Source: Lineus longissimus
Lineage: Eukaryota; Nemertea; Pilidiophora; Heteronemertea; Lineidae
Assembly (NCBI RefSeq): GCF_910592395.1
Contig: NC_088318.1
Location: forward strand, 8,620,349 to 8,684,348
DNA: 64,000 bases
Reading direction: 5' to 3'
Under the pieces are notes generated by a model. It was not told the origin of the DNA and searched no databases. It saw only the letters and a list, made by a program, of their open reading frames with translations. This document shows, in pieces, positions 48,966-60,289 of this stretch. Numbering within the stretch: position 1 is the first letter of the stretch; each line of letters begins with the position of its first letter. Made by a program: the position numbers and the translations under genes.

Positions 48966-49239
48966 GTGAGATGAATGGAGCTTTCAGTGTTTGATCTGCT
49001 GGGCAAGGTGTTTGATTTGTAGTCAACTAGTATAGATCGTAGGTTTTTGCACATTTGCTGCCAAATGACATAAATGTTTGTATAATTGGTAAAATCGCCC
49101 CCCCCCCCCCTCAACACTTTCTATGGTGCGTAGAAACTCAATGGAATGCACCATTCATTTGATTTTGTTGGGTTATGTCGACACCATGAAAGTTGTCCGT
49201 CCGTAATCTTTTCCAATTCTATGCCATAACTGGAGAATA

Positions 49240-49850
49240 CTTTCACCGAATGGAATGATTTTCACTGTGGGGATTGCCAATGGTCAGACAAAGGTTCCTT
49301 TCGAACATGGCAACCATCAACTATCCAAGATGGCCGCCAGGGCAGCCATTTTTAAATCTGTTTCCGGACATTTAAAGGAGAACGCTTTAATGGAGGGCAA
49401 TGATTTTCAATGTGGGGTTTGACAATCATTAGACGAAGATTCCTTTCGAACAAAGGCTCCATCAGCTATCCAAGATGGCCGCCTCGGAAGCCATCTTGAA
49501 ATTCGTTTCGGGCATTCAAAATAGACAGCAATGATCTTCAGTGTAGAAAATTGCCAATGGTTAGACAAAGATTCCTTTCGATAATGGCCGTCATCCACTA
49601 TCCAGTATGGGCGTCATGACAGCCATCTTGAAATCTGTTTCCAGGCATTTAAAGCAGAACACTTTCAGGGAATGCAATGATTTTCACTGTGGGAGTTGCA
49701 AATAGTTAGAAGGAGGGTCCTTTTTGATAATGGGTGTCATCAACAATTCAATATGGCCGCCAGGGCAGCCATCTTGAAATCCATTTCTGGGAATTTAAAG
49801 GAGAACACTTTAATGGATTGCAATGATGTTCACTTTGGGAATTGCCGCTT
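49240..49850 (+). repeat. R5 array, about 150-bp period, 4 units
   Basis: Same monomer as at 31872 and 34655 (aagatggccgccagggcagc, gggcatttaaagcagaac). Confidence 0.75.
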
Positions 49851-50205
49851 TGAAACAATTTACTTCACTACACTTGAACAATCATGTACTCTACAAGGAA
49901 GATAATTGGTGCTATTTCAGACATTACAGCACTGATTAACCTTCATACTCCCGTTGTGATGCTTGGGGATTTCAATTTAGACTCATCAAAAATATCTCCT
50001 GTTGCTTCACACTAGCTGGGCTTTTTCCAAGACCTTGGGTTGTCTGTCTTTCTACGAGATGGTCCAACCACTGATAGAGTGACAAAGTTTGATCACTTAT
50101 TGTCCCCCGGAGCTAGTGTAGTACATGGCACCAACTTTGTGCTCATTTCAACCCTACAGCTTCTAAACGACTCAGGCAATTTAATCGATATTTGGTGGAA
50201 GGAGT
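49850..50205 (+). pseudogene. Endonuclease/exonuclease-like domain fragment of a mobile element
   Basis: The frame from about 49897 reads RKIIGAISDITALINLHTPV then VMLGDFNLDSSKISPVASH, a TAG stop, then LGFFQDLGLSVFLRDGPTTD and RVTKFDHLLSPGA. GDFN and the later xDH are active-site motifs of the endonuclease-exonuclease-phosphatase fold. The PTTD...DH spacing is like the endonuclease carried by Helentron helicases or LINE proteins. No helicase or RT is attached, so the element type is open. Confidence 0.5.
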
Positions 50206-50225
50206 GAATGACATCTAAAGATGAG

Positions 50226-51280
50226 TCCCACTAAAAATCATCCCGGGCAGATTCCCAGCCTGGCCAGTAGGGGGCAGGCGCTTGCCGGACGCACTTTTTC
50301 TGTCCGCTCTATAACATTCTGAACGACAAAATATTTTGGATTGAAATTTGGTGTGCTGATAGAGGGTGGGTCAAAGGTGTGTTGCGTCAAAAAAAAATCA
50401 GCTGAGTTTGATTCTCCATTTGGCCGCCAGGAAGCCAAAACCAAAAAAACATAAAGTGTTAGAACTCGCCTAATATTTGTCCGATCTTTACCATATTTTT
50501 ATGGTAGACTAAGCTACATACATGGTAGACTAAGCTCATAGATACACGATATATCACCCGGGTTTTTAGTTTCATTTATTTTTCTGCCCTATAGGGGGCG
50601 CTACCTGAAAATCATGAAAATTCCCTTCCACTCCGTAACTTCTGAACGACAAAATATTTTGGATTGAAAGTTGGTGTGCTGATAGAGGGCAGGACAAAGG
50701 TGTGTCGCGTTGAAAAATCGGCTGAGTTGGATTCTTGATTTGGCCACCAGGGGGCCAAAACAAAAAACACAAAGTGTTAGAACTCGCTTAATATTCGTCT
50801 GGTCTTCACCAAATTTTTATGGTAGACTAAGCTAACATAGATACACGATATATCACCCGGGTTTTTAGTTTCATTAATTTTTTTGCCCTATAGGGGGCGC
50901 TTCCTGAAAATCATGAAAATTCCCTTCCGCTCTGTAACTTCTGAACGACAGAATATTTTGGATTGAAATTTGGTGTGCTGATAGAGGGTGAGCCAAAAGT
51001 GTGTCGCGTCTAAAAATCGGCCGAGTTTGATTCTCCATTTGGCTGCCAGGGGCCAAAACCAAAAACACATAAAGTGTAAGTACTCGCTTAATCTTCGTCC
51101 GATCTTTACCATATTTTCATGGTAGACTAAGCTAACAAAGGTACACGATATATCTCCCGGGTTTTAGTTTCATCCATTTTTCTGCCCTATAGGGGCGCTT
51201 CCAGAAAATCATGAATATCATGAAAATTCCCTTAACTTCTGAACGACAAAATATTTTAGCGTGAAATTTGGTGTGTCACG
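50226..51280 (+). repeat. Tandem array, about 310-bp period, 3.3 units
   Basis: Units marked by gaacgacaaaatattttgga, tttggtgtgctgatagaggg, atatatcacccgggttttta and tgccctatagggggcgc. It is inserted between the endonuclease fragment and the tail of the same element (51325 onward). Confidence 0.8.
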
Positions 51281-51324
51281 TTACTGGGACACTCAACTCA
51301 ACCATAAACTTCAGTCAATGACAG

Positions 51325-51545
51325 CAACAAAGTGATACAGCAAGGACCTATCACTCCTATCACAAAGCTGTGTGGATTTCATTCTTATAGAATATTCACC
51401 ATATTTCCCTGGTAAGAGTGCACTTTTCTTTCCCTAAAGGCGACATCGTTTCACTATAAAAATTGACCAACACTCATTTAACCCCTTTGGAGCTAGTGCA
51501 ACACATTTGCTGTTAATATAACAGACTATCACCCTAGCTATTCAG
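51325..51545 (+). repeat. Tail of endonuclease element, left half (empty site for Helitron)
   Basis: Matches 40334-40384 plus 41064-41165 without the Helitron-like insertion. It ends near 51545, where the block containing the minus-strand BEL element begins. The remainder of the tail reappears at 59395-59510. Confidence 0.65.
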
Positions 51546-51609
51546 ACCTCCAAACTGACGGGCAATTACCTTTCTTGCGAGCCGACGATGCAAGATTTTG
51601 TATGCACCA

Positions 51610-51742
51610 TGTTCTGTTGAACCCAAAAAGAAGGATAATATTTGGATAAATGATGGATTATATATTTTTGGGCGAACTGCCCCGAATGGGTGATACAGCT
51701 AGACTAAATAGAAGACAAAGTGGAAACTATCTGACCCCTGGT
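51610..51742 (-). repeat. BEL 3' LTR segment
   Basis: tgttctgttgaaccc onward, with aaggataatatttggataaa and actatctgacccctggt. Similarity to the right copy stops here, so the true LTR may be longer and one copy truncated. Confidence 0.7.
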
Positions 51743-52346
51743 AATTTATATAATATGTGAAACGGATAACAACTATCTCCATGAAACGAGTGTCCAATAC
51801 TTAAAATGTCTATCAAATGTAATGATTGACGAAGTCCTGATCTGATGTCGCTACCTCTATTTAAGGTAAAAAATCTAATTCGAAGCAGAAGTCTAATAAA
51901 TTTCCTAGCGATGAGTGTCAGCAGAGTATCTCTGAATCATTCTTAAAATTTTGCGTACAACACACATTTAAGTTTGAATATTTCAATCCCAGGTTACCCA
52001 ATTCACAAGGTGCCTGAAGGCCGAACATAACTTTTTAATCATTAAAATTTGTATAACAATGCGACATGAAAAAACCTGAAAAGTAACGAAACTTGTATCT
52101 TGGTTCTGAAAGCATTAAACTTAACTTTAAAATGTTTGAACTTAAAAGACATGATAAGAGACTGCACGTTTCAATAGCGCACAATCACTTATTTTTCTTC
52201 CGATATGCGGCCCTTTTTGTCCAATTGACAACAGCGCAATTCGTCGTAACGGTCAAATGTTCCTTTTATATAAGATATTGAAAAGTTTATAATGTTCATT
52301 TCTTCAGTTGTGACCCTGACTGAGGAGGCTGAGCGGGCGCTACACC

Positions 52347-52592
52347 TTACCCAAGGGTGGCCCGAAAGGCAATATGGAGTGCCTTCAACTCCTTAAACTT
52401 GATCCCCTCGACATCCATGTTTAACATCCAATTGAAAACATTTTGTGCAAGTTCCCGATTGGTTACCAATGATCGTACCTGTAGTAATTTTACCAAGCTA
52501 AAGTTCAGTGCCTGGGAGTTCATGACCTTTTCTATCACTGTAGGCGGAAGATATATCGTGGGAGTATCCAGGTAGCTATATTTACTGCTCAT
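52347..52592 (-). CDS. Unrecognised 81-codon ORF between pol and 3' LTR
   Basis: Reads MSSKYSYLDTPTIYLPPTVI through VRSLVTNRELAQNVFNWMLN to ALHIAFRATLG and a stop. The composition is protein-like. A GTAAG donor-like site overlaps its end, so it might be a first exon. It could be an accessory ORF of the BEL element or chance. I do not recognise it. Confidence 0.3.
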   Translation of the reverse strand: MSSKYSYLDTPTIYLPPTVIEKVMNSQALNFSLVKLLQVRSLVTNRELAQNVFNWMLNMDVEGIKFKELKALHIAFRATLG

Positions 52593-52964
52593 GATAGTAT
52601 TACTTAATGCGTGTCATTAATATCCTCCGTAGCAGAGTTTTGACCAGGTGAGAGCTCATTCAAATGTTTATAAACAGTATTTATACAGTATTCTCATTAG
52701 GTGAAGTTTGAAGTCAATCGGCTCTATATAGGTGTGCTTTTACCGTCGCAACAATCATGGCCTGGCTTGGTCAATTCAGGACAAACCTACCCGGCAGGCT
52801 TGTTTACATAACTCTTTAGCATTTAAACTTATTTTCAGTTCACCGCGATTTTTGGCTTTATGACTTGTCCATTAAAAAAAATGCAAATACTTTTAGAAGG
52901 CATACAAAGTTCATGTTCATGATTAGGCTTAGCTGTAGCTTCCTAAGCGTGGTTTTAATAGCCC

Positions 52965-54301
52965 CTACTTATTGTCGCTACCTTCTAACAAATAAAGCTC
53001 TGCAACTGATCGTGTGAGCGTTACTTTACCTACTTTTACATCAACCACTCTGACTTGATCGTCTTTCCCTGGATGTGTTTCAGTGATTCTGCCAAGTGGC
53101 CACTTGCCTCGTGGGTGTCCGATGACATTACGATGACATTGTCTCCTTTCTTCAGAGCCTCTCTTGCTCTCAACCATTTCTTTCTCGGGTTCGGACCTGG
53201 CAACCATTCTGTTAGCCATCTGTGCCAGAAATGAGAAACTAATTCTTGAACTCCTCTTCATCTTTTGCGCGGGCTGAAGTCTGTGGTGTCCACTGCATCA
53301 GGTGCAAATTGTCCTCCCATCTGGCCGTGCAGAAAATTGTTCCGGGTTAGGGGTACAACATCAGCTGGGTTTGATGACTGATAGGTGAGAGGTCTGGAGT
53401 TGATTAACCCTTCTGCTCCTACGATAGCGCTGTGAAGTTCCTCATCTGTTATATCGGCGTTCCCAAGGATTGCATTTATTGCCTTTTTCGCGATTTTAAC
53501 CATAATTTTGTGGACACCAGAGAAATGTGGAGCGAGTGGAGGATTAAAATGCCACTTTACCCCGTAGCTGGCAGTTGTATCCTGTATGCGATCTCTATCA
53601 AGATCTTTCAGTTCTCGGAGTTCATTGTTGCTGCCAATGAAATTGCTACCATTGTCTGTGAGTACATCAGTCGGCACTCCTTGCCGTGATGACATCCTGA
53701 AGAAGCTGTTGAGGAAGCTGTCGGTGTCTAGGCTATTTGCCATCTCGAGATGGACTGCTCGGCTGGGTAAACAAGTGAACAAACAGAGGTATCGCTTCTG
53801 TCGTCTTTTTCCCCGTTCTTGCCTTGTGAGGAATGGTCCGGCGAAGTCAATGGATGTTTCGTTGAAGGCCCTCTTGGGTTTTCGTAACCGCATCTCTGGT
53901 AGTGGTGCCATGATTGGTGTCAGGGGCTTGGCTCTTCTCCATCTGCAAACTGTGCATTTTTTCTCGATTTCACAGATAGCCTCTTTTCCAGAGACAATCC
54001 AATATCGCGGTGATAGGGTTGCTAATACTTGGTTTGTTCCTCCATGTTGTGCTCTTTTGTGGCCGCTTGTGATGATCAATTCTGACATATGTAGCTTTCT
54101 TGGAAGTATTATTGGGAATCTGGCCTCCGACGGTAAATACTCAGAATTATGCAGTCTGCCATCGTATCTTAGAACATTGTCCTTGTAGCGTGTGGGCTTT
54201 AGAGGTGGCAATTTTGATCCACTGGGTAGTCCTTTTGTCCCCCTCAGTGCTTTGATATCATCATTAAAGCACTCATGTTGGGCAAGCTTGATCAGATTCA
54301 A
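52965..54301 (-). pseudogene. BEL integrase, largely open but catalytic Glu replaced
   Basis: Two overlapping frames (54301-53258 and 53261-52965). It has the zinc-binding region (HKRAQHGGTNQ ... CEIEKKCTVCRW), first Asp in TSIDFAGPF, second Asp in VLTDNGSNF, and then SGVHKIMVKIAKK where the first BEL element of this window has EGFYERLIGLTKN. The expected Glu is therefore Lys. The C-terminal part with HPRGKWPLGRITETHPG needs a frameshift at about 53260. It is the best preserved part of the element. Confidence 0.85.
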
Positions 54302-54304
54302 CTC

Positions 54305-56605
54305 TGCATCTCGGATTTCGTCGGGACCAATTGCTCCCCTTCATCGTGGTTCTCTATTTAAGCGACAGTTGTCGGCAAATCTCAGTACTCGGGCTAAAAC
54401 TCTGGTAAGATTTCTCCAACTGGAATATCTTGCCAGGTTTGTCCTATTGTCCTCAGGGGGTGTCATAACGGCTGTGGTTGCAAATGTCAGATCTACGGCT
54501 GTGTAATTTTCACTGTAGAACTGCTTTTACTTCATTCTTTGATGCTTATTTGTTTTCGAATTTAATTTCAGGCCATTTCTCGACCTCGGCTGCTAAGAAT
54601 GATGGTTCATTCGACCATTTTGTTTCTTGCGCAAGATCGTTGACTGCCATACCTCTGGTAAGAAGATCAGCTGGGTTTTCTCCCGACGGGACATGTCTCG
54701 ACTGGCTTGGACTTGTTGCTTTTTGGATCTCTCACAACTCGATCAGCGACGAAGGTTTTGAAGATTCTACTTGGATTTCGTAACCAGTGTATGACATCCA
54801 TACTGCCAGTCCAAAATGTTCAAGTTGACATCTCAATCTCAAGGGTTCCTACTACATCTTCTGTCAGACGTAGGCCTACAATCGCTCCCATGAGTTCTAA
54901 TCTTGGTATACTCATGGCCTGTAATGGTGCGACTCTCGATTTGGTAGCGATCAGACGGCAGGTGACCTCTCCCTGTGGGTTTACAAATCTCATGTAAACC
55001 ACGGCCCCATAGGCTTCTTGTGATTTATCATTGAATGTATGAATGCTAAATTCTCCCTTGGCTGTGGTCTTCAGACATCTTGGTATGCAAATATACGGCA
55101 AATCTTTGAGATCTGCAAACCATTGCTTGGCCTTCTTGGACAGAATGCAGTTCAAGTCGTCATCCCAGTCTGCTCCGCTTGTCCAGACCTCCTGAAGGAT
55201 AATCTTTTATTACGTACAGTGCGAGGAACCCCAATGGGTCAAAAAGGCTGGCTACACCCTTCAGGTAACTGCGCCTGGTGAGATTATCATTCACAGTGGG
55301 CTGATTGGCAGTAAAAGTTAATATGTCCTCCTTAGGTGACCGCATAACTCCGAGTGTTTTGGTTGATGGTAGGTCACCGCTGTCTAGATCTATTTTTGCT
55401 GCGCAGTCTGACGCTGGAATTTCCTTGAGGACTACAGGCGAATTCAATAGCCATTTTCGAGTGTGCATCCCAGCTGTGCTCTATACCTGTGATAACTGAT
55501 TATATAATTCGACTGCAGTCGGTACATCCTTTATGCTGTCCATCTCATCGTCCATGTACTCTTGAGGATTGTTTCGTCTGCCAACGGGTAATCATCCTGG
55601 TTTTTCAAAGCATGATGTCTTGCAACAAACTGCACCAGAAACGGTGAGGAGTTGACTCCAAATACAACTCTGCTAAATTCGTAAAAATCCAGGCTTTTGT
55701 CACTCTCATCATCACACCATAGAAATCGAGTGAAGGGCCGGCACTGTGAGTCTAAAGAAATCTGAAGGTACATTTCAAAAATATCTGACATAAGTGCGAT
55801 TGAATGGCGACGAAATCTCAATAGGACGCTGAACAGTTCATTGAGAAGGTTTGGTACTTGGTCTACAGCATCATTTAAGGACACGCCTCTAAACTTTGCT
55901 GAAGCATCGAAGACTATCATTGTCTTGGTCGTTTACCTTCCAGGCCTCAGAACTGGAAAACGATGCAGATACCATACACCAAGTGGCTTATCTTCTGTTG
56001 CAGATACTTTTCGGATGTATCCCTTGTCTTTGTATTCTTGTATTACTTTGCTGTAGGCTTCTTTCAGCTCTGGTGATCTTTTATGCCTCTTTTCTGTATT
56101 CTCTTATCTATTTAGTGCCGTGGTGTAATTATCAGGAAGGGATGGTTTTTCATCCTTCCAAGGCATGCTTATTGTGTATCGCCCATCCTGATATGCTAGG
56201 GTCGTCTTAACTTCCTTTTCTGCGCTGGAGATTACGTTGGTTACTGTTGGCTCGTCTACTTCCCAGTACTTTCTCAAGGTCTTGTCAACTGAATCTTCTT
56301 CTTTGGTGACAAATGTGAAATTGGTCTGATGATTTACCCTATTGACTGAAGGACTACCAATGCCGGTCCAACAAAGTGGTGTCAATCTTGCTACAGGCTC
56401 ACCGGGCTTCCCTCTCACGTCACGGATGGAATAAAGCTGGTCAGCTTGGTCTGCCCCGTTTCGGATATCAACAATCTGTTCCGGTCCGGCTTTTGGAAAC
56501 TTGATCCCCTCTAGATGGCTCCACTTGCGCTTGTGTTCATTCCAGTCGATGACCTGCATTTGACCTGTCACTCTTTCTGTAGTGTATGCACTGGCCAACT
56601 GACTC
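54305..56605 (-). pseudogene. BEL RT, RNase H and protease remnants, broken
   Basis: From right to left: 56605-56104 carries the protease-to-RT linker (GKPGEPVARLTPLCWTGIGS, KYWEVDEPT); 55920-55531 the RT palm with MIVFDASAKFRGVSLNDAV and VFGVNSSPFLVQFVARHH. The YMDD-type box just after it can only be read in another frame (about 55552). 55468-55160 holds the RT connection (TLGVMRSPKEDILTF, SLFDPLGFLALYV) and 55155-54820 the RNase H part (SRVAPLQAMSIPRLELMGAI). At least four frame changes are needed. The protease active site was not found near 56.6-56.85 kb. Confidence 0.82.
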
Positions 56606-56855
56606 ACTTTACCTGTAAGGCTGCTGATTCGGAAATCTACAATCTTGACAATAATCCTTCTGTCAGCTTCTTCTGCAGAGTGAAGTAGAGTGAACCACCG
56701 CCCATCTCGTGGTGTAGTCCCCCGTCCTCTAAATTGACAACTAGGACATCCAATAACTCGGCCAACTTTTCCATGTCTCTAGGATGACCATCCCTTACTT
56801 GCCTAAAATTCTCCTGTTGGTCGAGTCGTAATGTGATCTGCCTACGCTGACCCCC

Positions 56856-58850
56856 TTACTTCCTATCAAGTCGTATCTTTGCTGCTTCATAGGCTGCTGC
56901 TGAATGACCCAAACCTTCGATTACTCGCATTGCATCGCCGCTTAAACTTTCTCTCTGCCTCAGAAGCATGTATTTTGTGTTTGCTGCACATGAGACAAAT
57001 GCTGCTTTCCAGCTCTCATAATTACGTTTGTCCCCACTGAACTTTGGAATCGATACCTTGGTCAGCAGCCTGGCTGAGTCAAAGAATGATTGCTGTTCAC
57101 TTTGGACTGCTTGTTGTCCCCATCCTGTTGGTGTTCTTGGATTCGATGAAGGTAGATCTGGTTGCTGTCCCCATCCAAGCATTCTCGGATTCGGTGGGAA
57201 AGATCTGGGATGGGTGCATAGAAGACAGGAATAGGGTCATATTGTCTGTATCCATGTATCGGGTATCTCGGATCAGGAACTTGGCTTTTGACTTCTGACA
57301 ACATGACAGGTTGTGACACTGGCAAGTTCTAGCCTGTTGTAATACCATGACAACTGCTCTGCGGTGTAGACCTGGTTGCTGCTGGTTTGGCTTCCTCACC
57401 CTTGTTAGCAATTTGTGATCCTGTATTTGCAGACATAGCTTGGAATTTCTCAATTGGTGTTGCAATTTCCTCTTTCTGCTTTTCGATGTCGACCTTGACA
57501 GAGGAAAGTGACGAAGCACCATGATCAGTTGCTAGGCCTATGTTTGTTTTAGGTTTCGACAAAAGTTGGGACTCACCATTTTCCTTTTGTTTGTGGATAT
57601 ATCTCCATACCAGCTCCGCCACTGCAAGGAGGATACCGTGGTGACGTCACATCACGTGATCCCGACCCATATTAGTGATCGCTATGGCCAATCAGATTCA
57701 GTCTACTGACAGCACCAGTACTAAACACATCTCCACGTCTCACTGTCTGGTGCGCTTTTGTACACAAAAAACACCAATAGACATGAAATATTGCAATACC
57801 TAGTATGGATTCTTCCTGTGTAAAATAAAATTTACAGAGCAGATTAACTTCCACGAATAAAAAAGACGTTTGGCGTGGCCAAAGTGCGGAAATAATGTCT
57901 CCGCTAAAATACACTACGAAATACACTAGGCAATGCACTACGCAATATACAGTAGAGATGCAGTTGAGTTTGTTATTGTTTTGACTTAGAAGCCCGCCCA
58001 TATCATAATATATTCATGTATTCATGAAGTATGAACTCATTTCTGTCCCATACAACTCTAAGAACAGTCAATTTCTCCTTAAATCATCACCGAAACCGCG
58101 ATATCCGCAGGAAGATTTCGTTCTAGTGTCCGAAAATGCATGATCTTATAGGGGCGCTAACTCGACAAATAGAGGGGATCTATGGGGATCTATGCGAGTT
58201 TTAGGTATTACAGGTCTCGAACTTGTAAAATCTGTAAACATGCCTCCAAATCCCATTATGATAATGAAGAGATTGCCCCATGTCTGGGAGACTGTTTTGA
58301 AACCATCGCTAATTTTGGAAGATCGGTGCCCGGCTATTTGGTTTTAAAACCCCTATTTTTCCCCATCAAAACAGCACTTTTCATTATTCAAATGATAGCT
58401 TATTGTCTGAAGACTTATTTCATAGCAGAAAAGTACTAATAACTCTGATTTGATGCGAAAAATCTAACTTTTTTGATGACTTGATTTTCCCTTGGCCGTG
58501 GATCGAGTTTGTTTACAATATGCAGCGCCATCTTGGGAAAAGCTGTGACGTCACCGCGGTATCCTCCTTGCCGCCACTGTAGAGTACTCCGTTTCCAACT
58601 GCTCCAGTACTCCTGAGAGTGTCTCTGCCATGGTATAATCTCTGATTTCGAAACAAAGTTGTTGGAAATGATCGACACATTCATAGGCATTATCGAATAT
58701 TCCTGTTAAGCTATCTAAATTGTCGTGAACTTCTCGTGAGTCAGCTTTATATTCCATCAAACTGTACACATTATTTTTGCATTTTGTGAATGCCGATTTT
58801 ACCCTTCGTTTATACCTCGAATATCCTTCGAACATAGCATACTCATCCAT
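56856..58850 (-). pseudogene. BEL gag, split by a Mutator-like insertion
   Basis: Starts at ATG 58850 (MDEYAMFEGYSRYKRRVKSA) and has a coiled-coil region with LDSLTGIFDNAYECVDHFQQ. The frame runs to 58571, where the 946-bp insertion begins, and picks up again at 57624 (ELVWRYIHKQKENGES). Downstream, 57182-56856 has the gag core LTKVSIPKFSGDKRNYESWK with WGQQ repeats before it. A frame change lies between 57330 and 57180. Confidence 0.8.
57625..58570. mobile_element. Mutator-like MITE with perfect 9-bp target duplication
   Basis: Inverted ends caaggaggataccg(t/c)ggt then gacgtcaca, 27 bp with one mismatch. ccgccactg is present at 57616-57624 and 58571-58579. A 9-bp duplication is characteristic of Mutator-like elements. 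The interior has no recognisable transposase; the 85-codon frame at 58182-58439 has no family match. Confidence 0.85.
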
Positions 58851-58901
58851 TTTTACGAATAATGGTCAGTAATCGAAATAAAACTACGCTCTGCTACCAA
58901 A

Positions 58902-59020
58902 TGTTCTGTTGAACCGAAAAAGAAGGATAATATTTGGATAAATGATTTTGGGCGAACTGCCCCGAATGAGCGATACAGCTAGACTGAATATAAGACAAAG
59001 AAAACTATCTGACCCCTGGT
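58902..59020 (-). repeat. BEL 5' LTR segment
   Basis: Same blocks as 51610-51742 but lacking a 14-bp piece (ggattatatatttt region). Outside it (59021 onward) the sequence is unrelated to the left copy. Confidence 0.7.
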
Positions 59021-59395
59021 CGTAGGGACGCTAAAAGGTAACTTGTCAGAGGAGATGGGTACACAGCAACCAGGTAGCTGGTCATCCAAAGGTCAAGAGT
59101 TCGTGACTTCGAGCCAATCTGTTTTAAAGTGAAACTCTCCTGAACACACCGGGTGAGCATATTTCAATAGAACACATTATCCCATCAAATAGGCTGAATG
59201 AGCGATGAATGCATTCCAAATCTTCCTTAAGTCCGAAAACAAGCATTCAAATTACAAGATACATGGTTTCTTGGAGTTCAAGACGATTTTATGAGGCTTA
59301 GTAGATAATTTTCAATGGGGTGTTTATAAATTAGGGCTCGGGCTGATCTATGCATATCTACAACATATATGCGGATATATGCGGTATCAGTACCG
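59021..59395. other. Unassigned sequence right of the BEL element
   Basis: Not matched to the left flank. A stretch at 59075-59125 (ggtagctggtcatcc ... gagttcgtgacttcgagcc) resembles degenerate tRNA-type A and B boxes, so a SINE head is possible but unproven. Confidence 0.3.
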
Positions 59396-59510
59396 CACTA
59401 TAAATGACTGCTTGAAATCTATCATACTGATTTATCTACAGCGATTTACTTCACCATTATCAACTGATACAACTTCAGTGCTAGAGGGCTTGAAGAAAAG
59501 CGGCGGTCTT
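59395..59510 (+). repeat. Tail of endonuclease element, right half
   Basis: tgactgcttgaaatctatca to agcggcggtctttctc matches 41228-41340. The left half of the tail is at 51325-51545, so everything between was inserted or gathered there later. Confidence 0.65.
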
Positions 59511-60289
59511 TCTCTATTTAGATATTTTCTCCCCACTAAAGAAATGAAAGATAAAATATTGTGCAGCGTCGCTTTTGGGAATGAGACAGTTCCCCAGCAA
59601 ATATATCTCTATCACAAATAGCTCTTTTAAATTTTGAAATTGACTGAAGAATAACGATTTTACAGCTATAAAAATAAGGCATTTTTGGGGATCTCGCCTG
59701 GCTCTCATTGTTTGAAGCGCCGCAGCTTTGCCGACCAGTTAGCATACCCCCGCCTCGAGCTAGTCGCAAGTCGCACACTGATCACTCAAAAGTGTTCAGT
59801 TGCCAAGCACAGTTGTGACTAGAACGGAATATATCAACGGCATAAAATTTTCGCAAATGCCTCACGATGGACATATTGGTGGCAGAATATTTTCGCAAGT
59901 GAAGAATATTTTTCCAAGAAAATTTACACTGTCTATTTTGACTCTAAGCTCTTATTGTGTTTGGACTGTAGTGTAAAATGTCCCCTACTTGGCATAATCT
60001 GAGCAATAATTAAGTAAAAGGTGTTCAGGTTAGGTGTAATTATGACAAGTGCTAATTGCTTGGGGTATACACGTAGGCCTTCGTTGGGCCAAGCTATATA
60101 CAGTGCCTCTGTGGAAACATTGCAACAATTACATGGCAATTAAAAGCAAGAGATTGTCGCGGCAGAATATTTTTCACGAGCCTTGCCTACACCTACCCAA
60201 AATTCGCGAAAATATTCTGCATGCGAAATTTTTCCGTACTACAGTATATAGTGGACAATATTTTCTAAATTTATTGTAGAATAGGTTTG

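Larger units (their letters stand above)
51610..59020 (-). mobile_element. BEL/Pao LTR retrotransposon, minus strand, decayed
   Basis: About 7.4 kb. Terminal direct repeats at 51610-51742 and 58902-59020 are similar over about 120 bp. A primer-binding-like sequence (minus strand tttggtagcagagcg) directly follows the right repeat. Gag-pol reads leftward from 58850 to 52965. The gag is interrupted by a Mutator-like insertion. This is a different BEL lineage from the one at 11492: motifs and LTRs do not match. Confidence 0.85.

Noticed and set aside
59075-59125. Possible tRNA gene
   Set aside because: Only loose A- and B-box resemblance; no cloverleaf could be folded by eye.
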